Source: Coniella vitis
Lineage: Eukaryota; Ascomycota; Sordariomycetes; Diaporthales; Schizoparmaceae
Direction: 5' to 3'
DNA length: 64,000 nt
NCBI GenBank assembly: GCA_011317545.1
Contig: WUJK01000005.1
Coordinates: 1,302,001-1,366,000 of the forward strand
Shown here: piece after piece, positions 48,401 through 61,359 of the stretch
Numbering within the stretch: position 1 is the first letter of the stretch
How the letters are laid out: each line of letters begins with the position of its first letter
Notes under the pieces: model-generated
The model's database searches: none
What the model was told of the DNA's origin: nothing
What the model saw: only the letters and a program-made list of their open reading frames with translations
Made by a program: the position numbers and the translations under genes

Positions 48401-51400
48401 CCAAAAAAAAAAGAAAAAGGGAGGTGTAGCCTCGATTAATTCATGGGTGCACAGTTCTTGCAACAAAGGACGGGTTGATAATATTTCCATGGCCCGAAAT
48501 CAAGGCGGACAGGCAGTCAAGTAGCCCCAATGGGGTCGCGCAGCACATTCGTACTCGTACTCATGATGGATTCCCTCAACTCTGACTTGAAATGGCTGTT
48601 TCCAAATCCCCCGTTCCTTTTCTTTCTGTTCTTCTATTTTCTTTTTTATCTACCGGCTACAACACATGGAGCCTCTTGTCTCATTTACCATCCAATGGAG
48701 GGGGGGGGGGGCCTTGTTACTATGTAGGACGTACATTGTGTCACTTGCAACAGAGAACTATATACGAGTACAAGCTTCGTCGTCTCATTCATTACGTTTG
48801 GGCTGAGAGCTCTCACACTTCATTTTACCATGTAATGTATATGTACTGGCCGCCTTTCACAGCCTGAAGTGATGCCTCACCCGCCCCGCATGGATCTTGG
48901 AAGCAAGCACCCCCCGCCTTTTGCCTTTTGGTTCCGTCAAGGTCCCAAGGTATTTTTTTATTTAGCATAGCCATTCTTTAGTTACTGGTAGCCGAAATTG
49001 AGATGTCATGGGGGGGGGGACTTGGGGGAGGGGCGCGGCCCATCTTTTGATGTGAGAGTCCGAGGAATCCGAACCAAGATGGCCGCGGATCGGGGCCCAG
49101 AGTTCTGGTCTTGGGCTTCTTCTTCAAATGAGAGTATTTCTTTTTTTTTTTTTTTATATATAACATTTTCGCCGGCTCTACAGCATTAGTAGAATTCAAA
49201 TCACACCTAGATCAAGACAGACAGACGTTCTTTCTGCGAGTACAGGGGGTAACTAATCAGCAATGTACACCGCAAATATGCCCATTTCCAACATTTGTCA
49301 CTCGAGACTATTGTTTTGAGGTTGTTGTGGTTGGCTTGCATTTGGGGCTGGGCAAGTTGAGCCGAGATGTCTTTTTTTTTTTTTTATTTTTTTGGTGCGG
49401 GTACACCTGCTCTTATTGTGAAGTTTGTGCTAGTAGTACAAGAAAGTAGGTACCTCGGGCATCCAAATCTCTGCCCACCCCCCTCCCCCCCCTTCATGCG
49501 AAACCGTTGCAGCCGGGGAAGCAAGAGCGAGAAGGGGGCACAACGGGGGGTGTAAGAATGAGTTGGGAAAAAGATAGAGAAGAAAGGGCATGAGAAAAAG
49601 CTGCATGGTAGATCTGCTGCTTGTCAGCGTTTATTAGCCCCAACAAAGTTTGGAGGATCTAGATGCGACCAAACCTGCCTCTTCCCCCCCCCCCCCTTCT
49701 CCCCCTTCCATCCTCCATGAGGATCGCGCAAAACATCCATTTGTTCCATCATGTACACAGGTACTTATGTAAAAGATACTTGGGCCTGAAGCGGTCGAGT
49801 TTGGTTGGAAAAAAGAGCAGAGGTTGCTGACAATGTTTGGTCCAGAAGGTCGTGGAGGCGGACAGAGCATGGTATGGTAAAACTTGGTATTGCCGAGCGG
49901 GTACGCCAGGCATATTCCGCTTCGACAGTTCGTCTCCCCTAGAGCAGAGGGCTGGGCGAGGCGGGTAATCTTTTGATTTTCCATTTTTGTGCTTCTTGTG
50001 TCGTGTCGTGTCTTGAAGGCGGCGTCGTTGTTTTCCTGAAATTCTTGGCTGCTTGCTGCCCGGATCACCGGAAGCAAAAGACAAAGTCTCAATCCCCCCC
50101 CCCCCACAGGCTGTCCCAGCCTTGCCCGACCTCGTGCAAGCCAAAAGTCTCACCCAGAGATCCCATCTGCGATACATCCGGAGTGCTGACCTGCTGGACA
50201 CACGCTTCTCCTTCCAATTGCTGGGTACGTGATGACTTCTAGTACCGGAGCACACGGAACATGAGCCAAATGACACAAGCAGCGCGTCACGGAGACAGGT
50301 TTAGATGTCGCATCCGCTTGTTGCCTTGTCCGGATGCCGTGCCTCTTTTTTTTTTTTTTTTCCGTTTCTGAGAGGCTCAAATACGAAAATGTGTGTGCTT
50401 CATAAGAAGGCAAGAATCGCCCTTCCCCATGCGGTGCCGGTTCCTATACAGCCCCAACCCAGCGAACAAAAAAAAAAAAAAAAAAAAGGTCATACCCGTA
50501 ACCGAGCAAAAGAAAAAAAGAAAACGTGCCGTAAAGTTGGCCCCCCCCCCTTGTTTTTTCTTTCTTTTTTTTCTTCTTCAGGGTGTGAGCGAGCAACGGT
50601 TTGTTCCACTTGCTCACTCCTCTGTCGATGTCATCACGGTGACATACGACATGAGATGATGATACCGGGGTGGTGGGGGTGGGCTCCCGTGCATTGCTCG
50701 TCTCGTACAGTTGAAGGGGGGGGGGGAGAGTTGGCTTTCCATAATTAAAAAAATCGTCATGTCTTTTGATCGCCTTCGTCGCAGCAAAAAAAAAAACCAC
50801 ACAAGTTGTGTGCCTTGTGCACTGTAGCACCGTGATTTTTTTCTTTTCTTTTTGTGTGTGTGATTTGTACTGTGTGCTTGTGCACATCGGAGAATTGTTG
50901 TCAATTTGGGGGGTGTTTTTTCTTCTGTCCTGCTTGCTTGCGATTGGAGCCACCGCTACACTGGTCTCCACCCCCACACGCATACTATTGTACTATGTAT
51001 ACCACAGTACAGACCGTGGATCTTGTCATGGCGAGCAGATGGGGACTACTGCTATGTAGCAGTGGGCTCAGAATGGCTTCTCTGTTCCACTAACCCGGTC
51101 AGCACGAGTACGTGGTTAACGAGAGCACGCTCACAAACCGTTGGAGAGCCCCCCCTCTTCACATTCCGAAGAGTCCAAATCAACGGGAAATCTTTCATCG
51201 TTGGGAGGGCCCAGAATGGGCGGAAGCAAAGGATGAGCAGGGTAACGCCAAGCAAAAAATAGATGCCCAACATCGAGCAAAATCAACGCACACCGGTCCA
51301 AGGAAACCTTGTGTGTACATAGCAAACTATTGCCGCGGGATGCGACTGTGATGACGCTGCAAGAACAAGGGTGGGCTGGAGGACGGAGCCTCTGTGGGTG

Positions 51401-51900
51401 GATGCGAAGCCTTCTTACCTCGCGCAGTATGTTGCGATATCTCAGCCCATGACAGGGAAGCCCAAGTGGAAAAAGCAGCAAAAGAACAGTCCAAACACGG
51501 CATCAATGACGTTCAGCGGGAAGCGTACGTACATCAGACTGTACAAAGACTGTAGTCACTCTGCAAAACACCACAAATATGCGCATCAAGCAATAATCCA
51601 ACCCCCACAAAGCAAAACACGCTGCTGACTTGTTAGACACGACATCAAATCGGTCTGGGAAAAACAAAAATAAGAATGCAAATGGCAAGACGCCCTCCCA
51701 CATACATAGCAGACCCGATAAAAAGTCCTGCTCTAGTAGACGTCTGGGCTCCGATGGGCATGCGGCCATGATCGTGGCCGCTTTACGTCCCGCCACATGG
51801 CATATGTCTCAGCCCCCCGGGAGAGAGAGAGGGAGAGGGAGAGAGGAAGTGCCAGCCCAAAAGCTCACGAAAGCGTGGGCCGCAGCAACTCTCTCTTCGT
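45442..51900. other. Second gene desert, part 1
   Basis: No supported gene. Homopolymers are frequent (G near 48701-48711 and 49012-49019, C near 49686-49696 and 50095-50105, A20 near 50467-50486). Four copies of TACTATGTA lie at 46339, 46586, 48718 and 50991. The ORF 46795-47253 (+, 152 codons) and a short minus-strand ORF at 46201-46019 were inspected; neither shows a known domain or splice support. A GAGAGG-type repeat occurs at 51822-51845. Confidence 0.55.
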
Positions 51901-54900
51901 AACGCTGTTCAAGTCAAGTCGAGGCGAGGCGGGTGAGGCGAGCGAGCGAGCGAACGAGCCTGCCAGCCTGCCAGCCTGCCTCAGGAGTGGAGCCCCCTTG
52001 GTCGTATGCCAGGAAAAGAAGGCACTTTGAGAGGCGACCTATCACATTCACCAGGACCCCAAACGCTCGGCAACACGCAGAGCTGGCCAGCACTGGCAAG
52101 CAATGGATTCTGAGGCCTCACATTTCCCGGCTCTGGGATCGTGCCTTTGGGGTTCGTTCGGCTAGCCGGCCTGCCGGGCTTTGCTGTTGGGCTTCATCGC
52201 ATGCAAGTCTGACGGGTGACAGCTGCTGGGTGTTCCCTTTTCCGACGAGATGAGAAACTGCAGTAAGAGTAACATGCAATCTCAATCGCAACGGTCCATG
52301 AAGCGCGCGAGCACAACAACAAACATTTCCTTGTCCTTGGCAGCACAGGCTTCCCATCCAGGCCGCTCTGAGAGGCACTCCAGGCCTGTAGCTGCGCGGA
52401 AGGATGCGTTGCAGTGGTATTTGTAAACCGTCGTCTGCAATAACAAAATAGTCGTCGCTCTGGTTGGACAAATCTTTTGGTGATGCAGGAAAAATGGGCG
52501 CTCAAACTCCGGTGTACGATGAAGGAGGCCGACTACACAGTGTGTGTCATATAGCAGCGCCTGCTCCCGAGCCACGAACCACGAACCGCAGTGAACAAGT
52601 AAGTCACTGCTTGCTTTACTGGGTGTGTCTGTCGACACAGTAACGTCGTCCTCCTGGACGCTGCACCGCACAGACGCCCCGCGCCCGCCATTCCAATCTC
52701 GCTCTGCTCGGTAATGCGAGATAGAAAGTCATCAACGCAAGGGGACGGATGCACCTTGCCAGTCGCCGGCCCTCGTCGAAAATAATTAATCTTCATACCA
52801 CCTAGACATGTACATAGTACCATGAAGTAGTAGGGGCACCTCAGCACATGCAGATCAGCCCAGTTGAGATCGGGCTGCTGTGATTTGACAGGTGCGATGG
52901 AGATGTTCCCAGATCTGGATCGACTTCCGGGCTGACGCCGTGGGACTGAACCGTACAAGGGTCAGCAACACCCAGCTCTGCCACTCTTTGCTTGGGCCCT
53001 TTGGTCCCTTCCATTGGCACACCATGATGTCCTGCCTTGCAGACGAGAAAGTTGCCATGATACATAGTACAAGTACATACGCTGCTGTCTTTCCGCAAGA
53101 GGATGAAGCTGCATGGAGATCGTGAAGTGCGCAACAGAAGAGTGGGCTTTGACCCCACCTGAACCGAACTTTGCTCCGCACGATCGAACGATTTGAGATC
53201 ACAAGGGGTCCTTCTGCTGGGTCACAGACAGCAGAGGCGAAGGGTAATCTGTCTGTCCCCAAAAGCGGTCAGAAGTCACCGTGTCAGCCTGCGACAGATC
53301 CATGCATCCATCCCCTTTGTATATACTTCTACCTCGTAGCAGAAAGTGTCCGTCATTTTTGCTGTAGGTTTCCGCCTACTGTGTGTGTGCGCATCCCGGG
53401 GGAGCGGAGCCCGACAAGAAGCATGGTGGCCGTCTTGGAAACAAACTTGGAGAGGCTGCGATCGGCAGTGGTGCTTCTAAAGGCATTTATTTGCAGCTCA
53501 AGGCGAAACGAAAAGCAACTGCTCCAGTTGGGTGCTAGCAACATACCACTGCGTATGTAGTGGAAAGCGAGAACCTTTCGAGTAGGCTGTGGCAACCCAC
53601 AGTTTGAAGTAGGTCAGCTGACCACGTTGACTGATGCCTTCCACTTTCTGTAACCATATTTTGCAGCGCTGCCAGTCACACGGCTGCGAAGGCCTTTGCA
53701 AAACAGTCAAAAAGACGTGATGGCTCGCCGCGCTCTTGTCGCTTTTGTGTCCTTCGTCTACCGTTTTTAGCCTTTCTTTTAGCCGACCACAATTTGCCAA
53801 GCACGGCCCACAGTCAAAGTTTCATGACGTGGAGCGTAAATCGTTCTTCACTTGTTCTCGAAGCTCGAACAAAGGATCGAGTGGGTCGATGTGTCGTGAC
53901 CCACCGTGCGCGGTTTCCAGGTACTGCTAGGTGTGCTATGTAATAGTACATAGAATACCATGGATATACATGGCAGTCAAAGGTTGGCAATCCGGATTTG
54001 GTGCTGTGTATGCGGGCGCAGTCGAGAGACGAACAGCTGTCAGCTACTGCCAGCTTGCCTACTAGCCAAGAAATGCACAAGCAGACAACAGGTCCGCAAA
54101 GCTCCGTCGCCACTGGCTACGAAATGAAGCGGTGACAGCCGCGTGAACAGACCGTGGGGGGAGGCGGACGAGTTGTGGATTCTGGACCGGTGACGAGAGG
54201 TCCCGCCAGGGCCACGTCGTTGACAATGATTCCTCGTCGGCTAACACCAGTCATCGGGAAGCCATCCGTTGGGCAGGGATCTGCTGAAAGCTGCGCTTAG
54301 GACTCCCTCCCGATGACTCCCCCCAGTAGTACATGGTACATACTATTAGTAGCTGACTGACTGCAGCGTCCACCCCTGTCCCAGGCCCGAAGGATCGCAA
54401 CTGAGGTGGCCTGATTTCCAGTTTAGGGTGGAGCCAGATATTCACAACATAATTTTCCAGAAGCCCCAAATCCAGTCTTCCTCCCGACGGGCTGATCGAA
54501 GACCTGATCTGTCTGATCGAGATCGTATTCGAGATCCTGCAGATTTTGACGGAAGCCCGGAGACAAAGAGAGGAGGGGTGTGCGTGCAGCAGCAGCGTAC
54601 ATAGTCCTCGCAAGTCATCTCAAGTCGTCTTCCGACTTGATTCGTACCATGGTACCGTCCAATATGTGATGAAGCGATGCATCCCCATGTTACCGTAGCG
54701 CAAGTGCACCGCCCTGTCGTGCCGAGAAACAGCAAAGAGGGAGGGGTCTGCATTGCTTTTTCCTCCTACTTCTGCCGTTGGAATTCTCGTTGAGATTTGA
54801 CGACACGCAGTCGACGGTCACATTGACCGCGTCATGTGCGCCATGGACAGCTGGACAACGTGTGGCAGTCCAAAACCATTTGACCACGTTGGATTGGCGT

Positions 54901-57900
54901 GCTGCTGCAGAGCCATGATGGAATGGCGGTCTCTGCAGACGCCCTGCAAAGATTTTGAGAAGCTCTCGACAAAAAGGCATTCGTGGGCAGCTCGGGTGTG
55001 TTCAGGACCAGGCGAAGTCCGAAATACAGTGGTCCAAGGTTGGTTTCATAATCTGTAGTCGCGCTGAATCCACAAAAGAGGACAGTGCTCAAGTCTCATG
55101 TGTCCCGTCAGGCTCACCGAGTTTTGAGGTATAGCCGCTGGTGGCATAAGCATGCATAGTCGTGCTCTTCTCGTGCAATTTTGCTCCCGGGCGCCCGGTA
55201 TCAATGGGCCTCAATGGGGTAACATGGCCGGAAACATGGTTGGGGCATGCCAGCTTTGGCCTTCGTCTGAACACTTGGCCCTTTGACAAGTTCCTCTTGT
55301 CAACAGAGAGATTGGACGATACGCTCTCAGACGTAGTGTATCCGGAGCGCCGTGTGTCAATGTGCCGTGTTTCAAAGATCGCACAAAGCTGCATATCACA
55401 AGTGGTTAGATCTCCGTTCATATGCCAGATTCTATCTGGCAGGTCGTTTAGCGAGATACACGAGGTAGAGCCCCACACTGGCCAGGGAGGCTGTCTAAGG
55501 TGGGTCATTGACACTCCCCATCTCCGAGGCCTTGATTTTTTGGGGGGCGTGGCTTCGTGCTTTTGCCTCTTTGCTGTCACAGGCGCAACCTGCCTTGTGC
55601 TTTGGTTTGACCGAGCGCTTTCGGCACTGATCCACGCCGGAGCTACTCAAAGATAAGGTGCTTTTGAGTGGATTCTGTACTGTCAGAAGTAGCTTGTACC
55701 GAGGTGGAGCTACTATGTAATAGCAGAAGCCCCAGTTCTGGGATACTATCAAGGAAGCAGGCCCAGAGAAGTCGAGTGTCAAAATGCCTTGAAACACGTT
55801 CAACATGAAATTCTTGTGCCAACACACACTCCCGCGGGCCCCGGCCCGCGCCACTTGTGACCACCATATTTACACCTTGTCGCGTATCGATGCGCATGCA
55901 GTATGTATCTGAACCTGAGCAGAGTGCGGCACAATAGCCTATTCGGCCCAGAAGAATCCTTTGAGAAGGGAGTCGGTGTTCGCTTTTAGGGCACAAATCG
56001 CAGATCGCAATTAGGAGGCCAACAGCCCAGATGCTGAGCTCCAACACCATACTTCAGCATCCACGGTGAGAGCGAAGTAGGGCACACGGCTAGCATTGCA
56101 GCCTTTGCCGAACGCCCAAGTCAGCTTCTTTCTTCAAAGGACAACGCAGCTTTCGCTGATTAAGTATAGGGTCTCGTAGACGCCTCGCTTCTTCGTCCAC
56201 ACATATGATGCCCTTCGCTCAAGAGGAGCTTGCGGTATCAGTCATTTCCCATGATGGACGCCAGATTAAGCGAGATCTGTGGTTTTGTCGTGGCTTTTGA
56301 TGCTGCAAGCATTTTCTGTATACTATGTATAGGCCATGTTAACAGTAACTTTTGAAAATAATGAAAATAATAATATAAAAGAGGTGGGGTGCTTGAATGG
56401 CAGATCCTACCCACTGATTTGCGACATACAATCTCGCTCAACGGAGGAACCTCCCTGCTTCCATGCTGGAGCAGGTGCTTCAGAAGGGGTCTTTGCTTTC
56501 TCCCAGTCCCAAGAGCGCAGTCGAGGCTTCCAGTTGCAGGATGCGTTGGCAGGAGGCTGGCTGTCGCAGTGGGCAAGTAATCTTGGGGCTGCATCCGGAC
56601 CATCCAGGTGAGTGAGCACCAAATCAGTCCCAGAGTGCTCTTCATCGCCCTCTCTCCAGGCTTAAGTAACTGTATTGCCGGATTAGTATGTTGTGTTGTG
56701 TTGCGTGTGCATCTGCACCGCATTCGTCAGATGCCTCACTGAAAACTGAGAGCCAGGCTCACTTGCTACTACACAGCTTTCGCACCAGCGCACCAGCGCA
56801 CCAACACCATACGTGCCTCGCCGTGTCAGCGAGTTCATATTTTTTTCTTCTTGGATCGCCTGTTGCGGTCAGGAATAGGTAGGCTTGTCAGACTGAGCCC
56901 TCCACGACGGGCCGACTCGATTTAGGTTGCGGGCACATCGCATGGCTGCACACATGCCAGCGAGGCTTGGACGTGTTTCTAGATGATTAATCAGCCGACC
57001 ATGATCGTCGCATCGCTGTCGATTCTCGGCTGCGGGCTGCTTTGATTGCTACTACGTACTGTTAGCTCTTTCACCCCGCTCCTCTTGTGCAGAGAGGCCC
57101 AAAGCCATTTGCAGACTTTCAAGTTACGGACAATGGGATTCAGGACAAGTTCTTTGGGCTGATGGTACCGGCAGACAAGCGACAGGCCTTGGTTGGTGGT
57201 ACAGGCGTGGGAGGTTCGGTGCTCTGACTGACCAAAAGGCAGGACACACCGGCCGGGCTGTGCGGCAAGCGGTTCTGAGAAAGGGCGACACCGGTGAAGA
57301 TGTAGGGAGTCATGTCAAACGCCCCTTCTGGCTCTGCAGTCGACCGCTCAGGCAGTCAGACTGGCGGACCGGCGCGTGAGGCTCGTGGTGACGCAGCGCT
57401 CGGTCCCGTCGAGTGGCAGGAGCGCTCGGCTCTGCCGCCTGGATGGGAGGGGGGCTCGTCGGAAACAGGTGTGCATTCTCTGGTTGAGTATGCGGCTGGC
57501 ATGGAGCAGACACCGATGGATGGCGGGAAGGATGCCAATTTGCAACGCTGCTGTCAGCTACGTCGATGTTTGTGTGCTGCAATGTCGGGAAGTTGTCTTG
57601 CTGACACGGCCCAGGGTTCGCCGTGAGCTCCTTCCCACGTTGGATGCGAGTGTGCTCACACCAAGGTGGGGGGACGGTACGGCAAGTAGCCAAGCCAAGT
57701 AGAGCACGCGCGAGGTACTTTCGAATGCACAATCCGATCCATGATATGCAGAAATATGTAGGTTGCGATCGCCCACTCTTTTGAGGGTGCCATCCCAGCC
57801 AGTGCCTGCAAGCTAACCCGTATTGAGTAGTATATCGGGTTCAACCGCGACCTACGTACAAAGGTACTGAAGTACTTGTGCACCCGCCCAAGTACTATGG

Positions 57901-57960
57901 TCCGGCAGCCCAGTAAAAGGGCTGCGGTGGCAGGGTGGTCAGCCAGATGGGGAGACGAGA
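51901..57960. other. Second gene desert, part 2
   Basis: No supported gene. Imperfect GCCTGCCA repeats lie near 51957-51982. Four TACATAGTA copies occur at 52811, 53061, 55711 and 56321. The minus-strand stretch 56620-56407 contains a protein-like phrase (SWDWEKAKTPSEAPAPAWK) but has no recognisable family or gene structure around it. Plus and minus ORFs at 55089-55656 overlap each other completely and are unsupported. Confidence 0.5.
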
Positions 57961-58196
57961 GAGTCAAGTCTTGGTTCTAGCATCGGGGCAGTGTCTCGTT
58001 CACGCACTTGGGATATATACAAACACGGTGCAAGAACGCAGTTGGGGCAGGTTTTGACGAGGCCGCTGCCGCCTGCTGTACCATGTAGGTGTTTATGTAT
58101 GCATCGTGGTAAGCAAAGCGCAATAAATAAGGCAAACAGGCAACTGGGCGTTGCAGAGTCCTGTGCGCAGTGTCCTGTAGCTAGAATGCACAGAGC

Positions 58197-58253
58197 GCTG
58201 TGCTGTGCTGTGCTGTGCTGCGCTGCACTGCACTGCGCTGCGCTGCGATGCTG
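58197..58253. repeat. GCTGT/GCTGC pentanucleotide tract
   Basis: Four to five copies of TGTGC pass into imperfect GCTGC/GCACT units. The same unit recurs at 60895-60925. Confidence 0.85.
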
Positions 58254-59250
58254 CCTCACCACCACCAACAACGCCCACCCTGCTTCCCCGTCCCACTGCC
58301 ACCCTCCATCATCGCCCAGCGCCAGCACTACCACACCACCACGGCCAGCAAAGCAGTGCGCTGCCTCTTGTCCCAAGGCAGAGCAGGGCAATCGATCAAT
58401 CGCATCGCTGGCCAACCACCCTCGCCCACTCATATAACTCCTTTGCCAGGCTCGCTCCAAGCCCCTGCAGCAGGCCCTTGTTGCGCACAATCGAGATATA
58501 CCACGCACTCGCAGGTGTGCCAGGGCGATCTCGCTTTTTCTTCTTCTTTTTTTTCTTTCCGTTCTTGCTGTGTTGTGCGCCGTGAAAAGCAACGGCCACA
58601 CGCTCGAAACGGGAAGAGCCCAGGCCGTGCCGTGCCAGAGTGCGAAGGCTCAGCGCCTCTCCTGCTTCCCAAAATGGGCATGGCGACGAGTCTGCGTCGA
58701 TGCCATCGCCTGGGCCTGCGGCTGCTCCCGATGCTTTTCAGTCAGCCGCTCGACGGCGTCACCCTCTGGCTGGCTATCCATTCACGCGAGCAGACAGGCG
58801 CTGAAGCGAAAGCTGTCCATTCGAAGACGGATCCGACGCGTCTCCCTCTCGCCTGAGCTGGTAGCCGCGCTCTTTTCGCACGCCCAGCCGCTGGAGCCAA
58901 TGGCCGGGTGTTGCCTTCTCTTGGGGATGACGAGTTTGTACGGCACGAGCTGCATTCCACTTGACCACGCCGGCCGTCTCAAGCGCCGCGTGGTGTCTCT
59001 GCTTCATACGCTCATGGTGCTTCTGTCAGCGTGGCGTGTGGACCGGAAGCGTTTGGCTGCCGTGGCCATACTACTTGCTTCTACATGGTACGTACACAAA
59101 ATACTATTAGATCCCTACCTAGGCAGGTGTGGTTTACCGAGATCGCGTAGGGCTCTCTTGATCATCTGTGCGCACTGCGCAGCCTGCAACGCTCTCTGCT
59201 GGAGAGCCCCTGGAACCCCTTCCCAGTTGCACGGCCCACAAGGAGAGCAC

Positions 59251-59277
59251 GAGGAACAACTATGTACATAGTAGTTC
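59251..59277. repeat. Near-perfect inverted repeat around ACTATGTACATAGT
   Basis: The core ACTATGTACATAGT at 59259-59272 is exactly self-complementary. The symmetry extends to 24 bases (59254-59277) with a single mismatched pair, and a little further if one base is bulged. It is the best full-length example of the dispersed motif in the window. Confidence 0.8.
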
Positions 59278-60894
59278 TCGCCTGTCAAGCCTGCTGGGGC
59301 GGGGCTGCGCTGGACTGGCTGACCGAAGTCTCGAGGTACACAATTGTGGGTCGGGACACAGTGCCGTACTGTGTGTACACAGTAGTGCGCTGTACACTGC
59401 ACACACAGCACTGTACAGCGTCTGCGGTGCGATGTACATAGCAGGTGCGGCCCGGGGTACCTGGGTATCTACGTACATAGTATCTCGTGTCTCCCCAGCA
59501 TCCGCCCAGATCCACAGCACACACACCCTCAAAGCCCCCCTCCATCTGCTCCACTTGACCAGCTCGCTGCCACGCCAATCTGGCTTGTCACCGTGTCTCT
59601 AGTGCATTGCAGGGTTCAGAGGGCGATGGGTCTCCCAGATTGCCCCGGTCTCCACGCTCCAGTACGCACATTGCATCGGGGGCATGAGGCAGCAGCAGGG
59701 ATCAGGGACATCCCTGAGCGTCACGGTGTGCGGCGCCTGCTATGTACTTCTACAAAGCACTACTGCGGTACTACAGTACATAGTAGCCACGGCTATGGTC
59801 TGGACATACTATGGTAGTGTGCCTCCACTCGGTACAGCGCCTTCGCACGACCCTGTACTTTGGCCACCTCCATGTACTATGTACACGCGAGTACAGAGTA
59901 CTGTCGGCAAGTACTTCTGGGCCGCCCGTTGCGCCTGTACCCACGAGCCCACTGGGGCATCGACGGCGGTACAAAGTACCTGAGGACCAGAGTACTTGGG
60001 TACTTGGCGACTTGGCTACTTTGGCCGATCCTCCTCCCCAGACGTGGGAAGCGCCGCTGCACTGGACTGGGACTTGGCCTGGAGCCCAAAGTTTACGCAG
60101 ATCTGCACCTCGAGCATTATCGAGCTCTGACGGCCCTGGTCTTCCTCACTCTCTCACTCTTTTTTTTTTTCTTATTTCTTTATTTTGGAGATTATTTCTT
60201 TTGCGCTCCCCTACACAGCGCACCTCTTCTCGTTCCTGGCTGTCTGTCAGAGTGTTGGACTCCTGCCTCTGGATCTTATACAAGCCGTCCCCCTCGTTCA
60301 TCGCCCCTCGGCCTCCTTCTTTTCCTCGTTCCCGCTGCAACAACTTGTCGCCTGCCACCGCCAACACACTACACTGGCCGTGGCCTCGCTCTCTCTTCTG
60401 CCCTCTCCACCCAGCTACCAAGGCACAGCCTGCGACACACAGCGTGGGCCGACACACTTTGCTTCTGCCAGCCCGCCACACCGAGACGGAAAGCAAAAGA
60501 GCTGCTGCGCTTGCTGGCACCCGGTACATTGTAGGAGGAGCAGCCCAGCCGAGCAGCAACGAGACAATCTGGTTGGCACAGGCGCCCGCGCAAGGTGCAG
60601 GTGCAGGTGCCGTTGCAGTTGCAGTTGCCGCTCGTACTGTTTTTCCCAGCGCAACTGTACAGTGCACACCGCAGTGCAGAGCAGCGCAGTGCCGTGCAGT
60701 ACGAGCCCGATCCCATCCACGCCGCCAGCACAAAACAGGGCTCACGTCGCGAAAACTAGCCTGCTCCTGCGATCTCAGCCGAAGCATCGTTTTGCAGACA
60801 GCGGGCGGTGGTGCTGAGACCTCTCGGGAATATCGTCGACGCGTGCACCCACACTTGCACATCCAACGATTCACCCCAGGCCAGAGACGTTGCG

Positions 60895-60925
60895 TTGTGC
60901 TGTGCTGTGCTGTGCTGTGCTGTGC
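60895..60925. repeat. (TGTGC)n pentanucleotide tract
   Basis: About six copies of TGTGC, roughly 450 bases upstream of the nsdD start codon and related to the tract at 58.2 kb. Confidence 0.9.
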
Positions 60926-61359
60926 TTCTTCTGGCGCTCCTGCTGCTTCTCTCCTTTAATTCTCTCTGTCTCTCTTGTTCTCCGTCCTGCTCCCCTAGCA
61001 TCCATCCATCCCCTTTCCTGCTCAGAACCACCTCTAGAGCCCGCTGAAGCCACGGCGACACTGCTCCTCCTTGGACACCAACAACACCGGCCACCATCGT
61101 CAACAGGAGCATCCATCCGCCACGCAGCCAACTCTGCTCCTTCTTGCGAGTGTTTGGGTCGTTTCTCAGCACTAGGTGTTGGCGACAGATGAGAATTGAA
61201 ATCACAAGTCGCTGCTTGGACGCTGGGGATTCCGACGCAACAGAAGCTGATTGTGTGCCGTTATGGAAGTGGGCAACTCTACTGCCAGGCAAAGGTGTGT
61301 GCAGCTTGCCATCCGTTTTGCTTTGCTCTTGCTGCTGCCGCTTCCCGCTGCTGTAAGCC

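Larger units (their letters stand above)
46339..59883. repeat. Island 3 of the dispersed palindrome (12 copies)
   Basis: The 9-mer starts at 46339, 46586, 48718, 50991, 52811, 53061, 55711, 56321, 59265, 59474, 59777 and 59875. The density rises towards 59.2-59.9 kb, where a full 14-bp palindrome occurs at 59259-59272. Confidence 0.75.
57961..61359. promoter_or_regulatory. Upstream region / probable long leader of nsdD
   Basis: GC-rich and C/T-biased, like the segment in front of the Zn2Cys6 gene. It holds two GCTGT-type pentanucleotide tracts (58197-58253 and 60895-60925), the four densest palindrome copies (59265-59883) and T-rich pieces near 60150-60190. NsdD-type genes are known for long, complex upstream regions; which part is transcribed here cannot be told from sequence. 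The stop-free frames at 58200-58856 and 59811-60959 look compositional. Confidence 0.4.

Noticed and set aside
55089..55656. Two complementary ORFs of about 163 codons on opposite strands
   Set aside because: They overlap fully, neither shows a domain, and at most one could be real.
58196..60926. CRISPR-like repetition upstream of nsdD
   Set aside because: The repeats are simple pentanucleotides without regular spacers, in a eukaryotic genome.
59811..60959. 382-codon plus-strand ORF upstream of nsdD
   Set aside because: Compositional; overlaps other open frames, contains the pyrimidine-rich leader, and lacks any domain.
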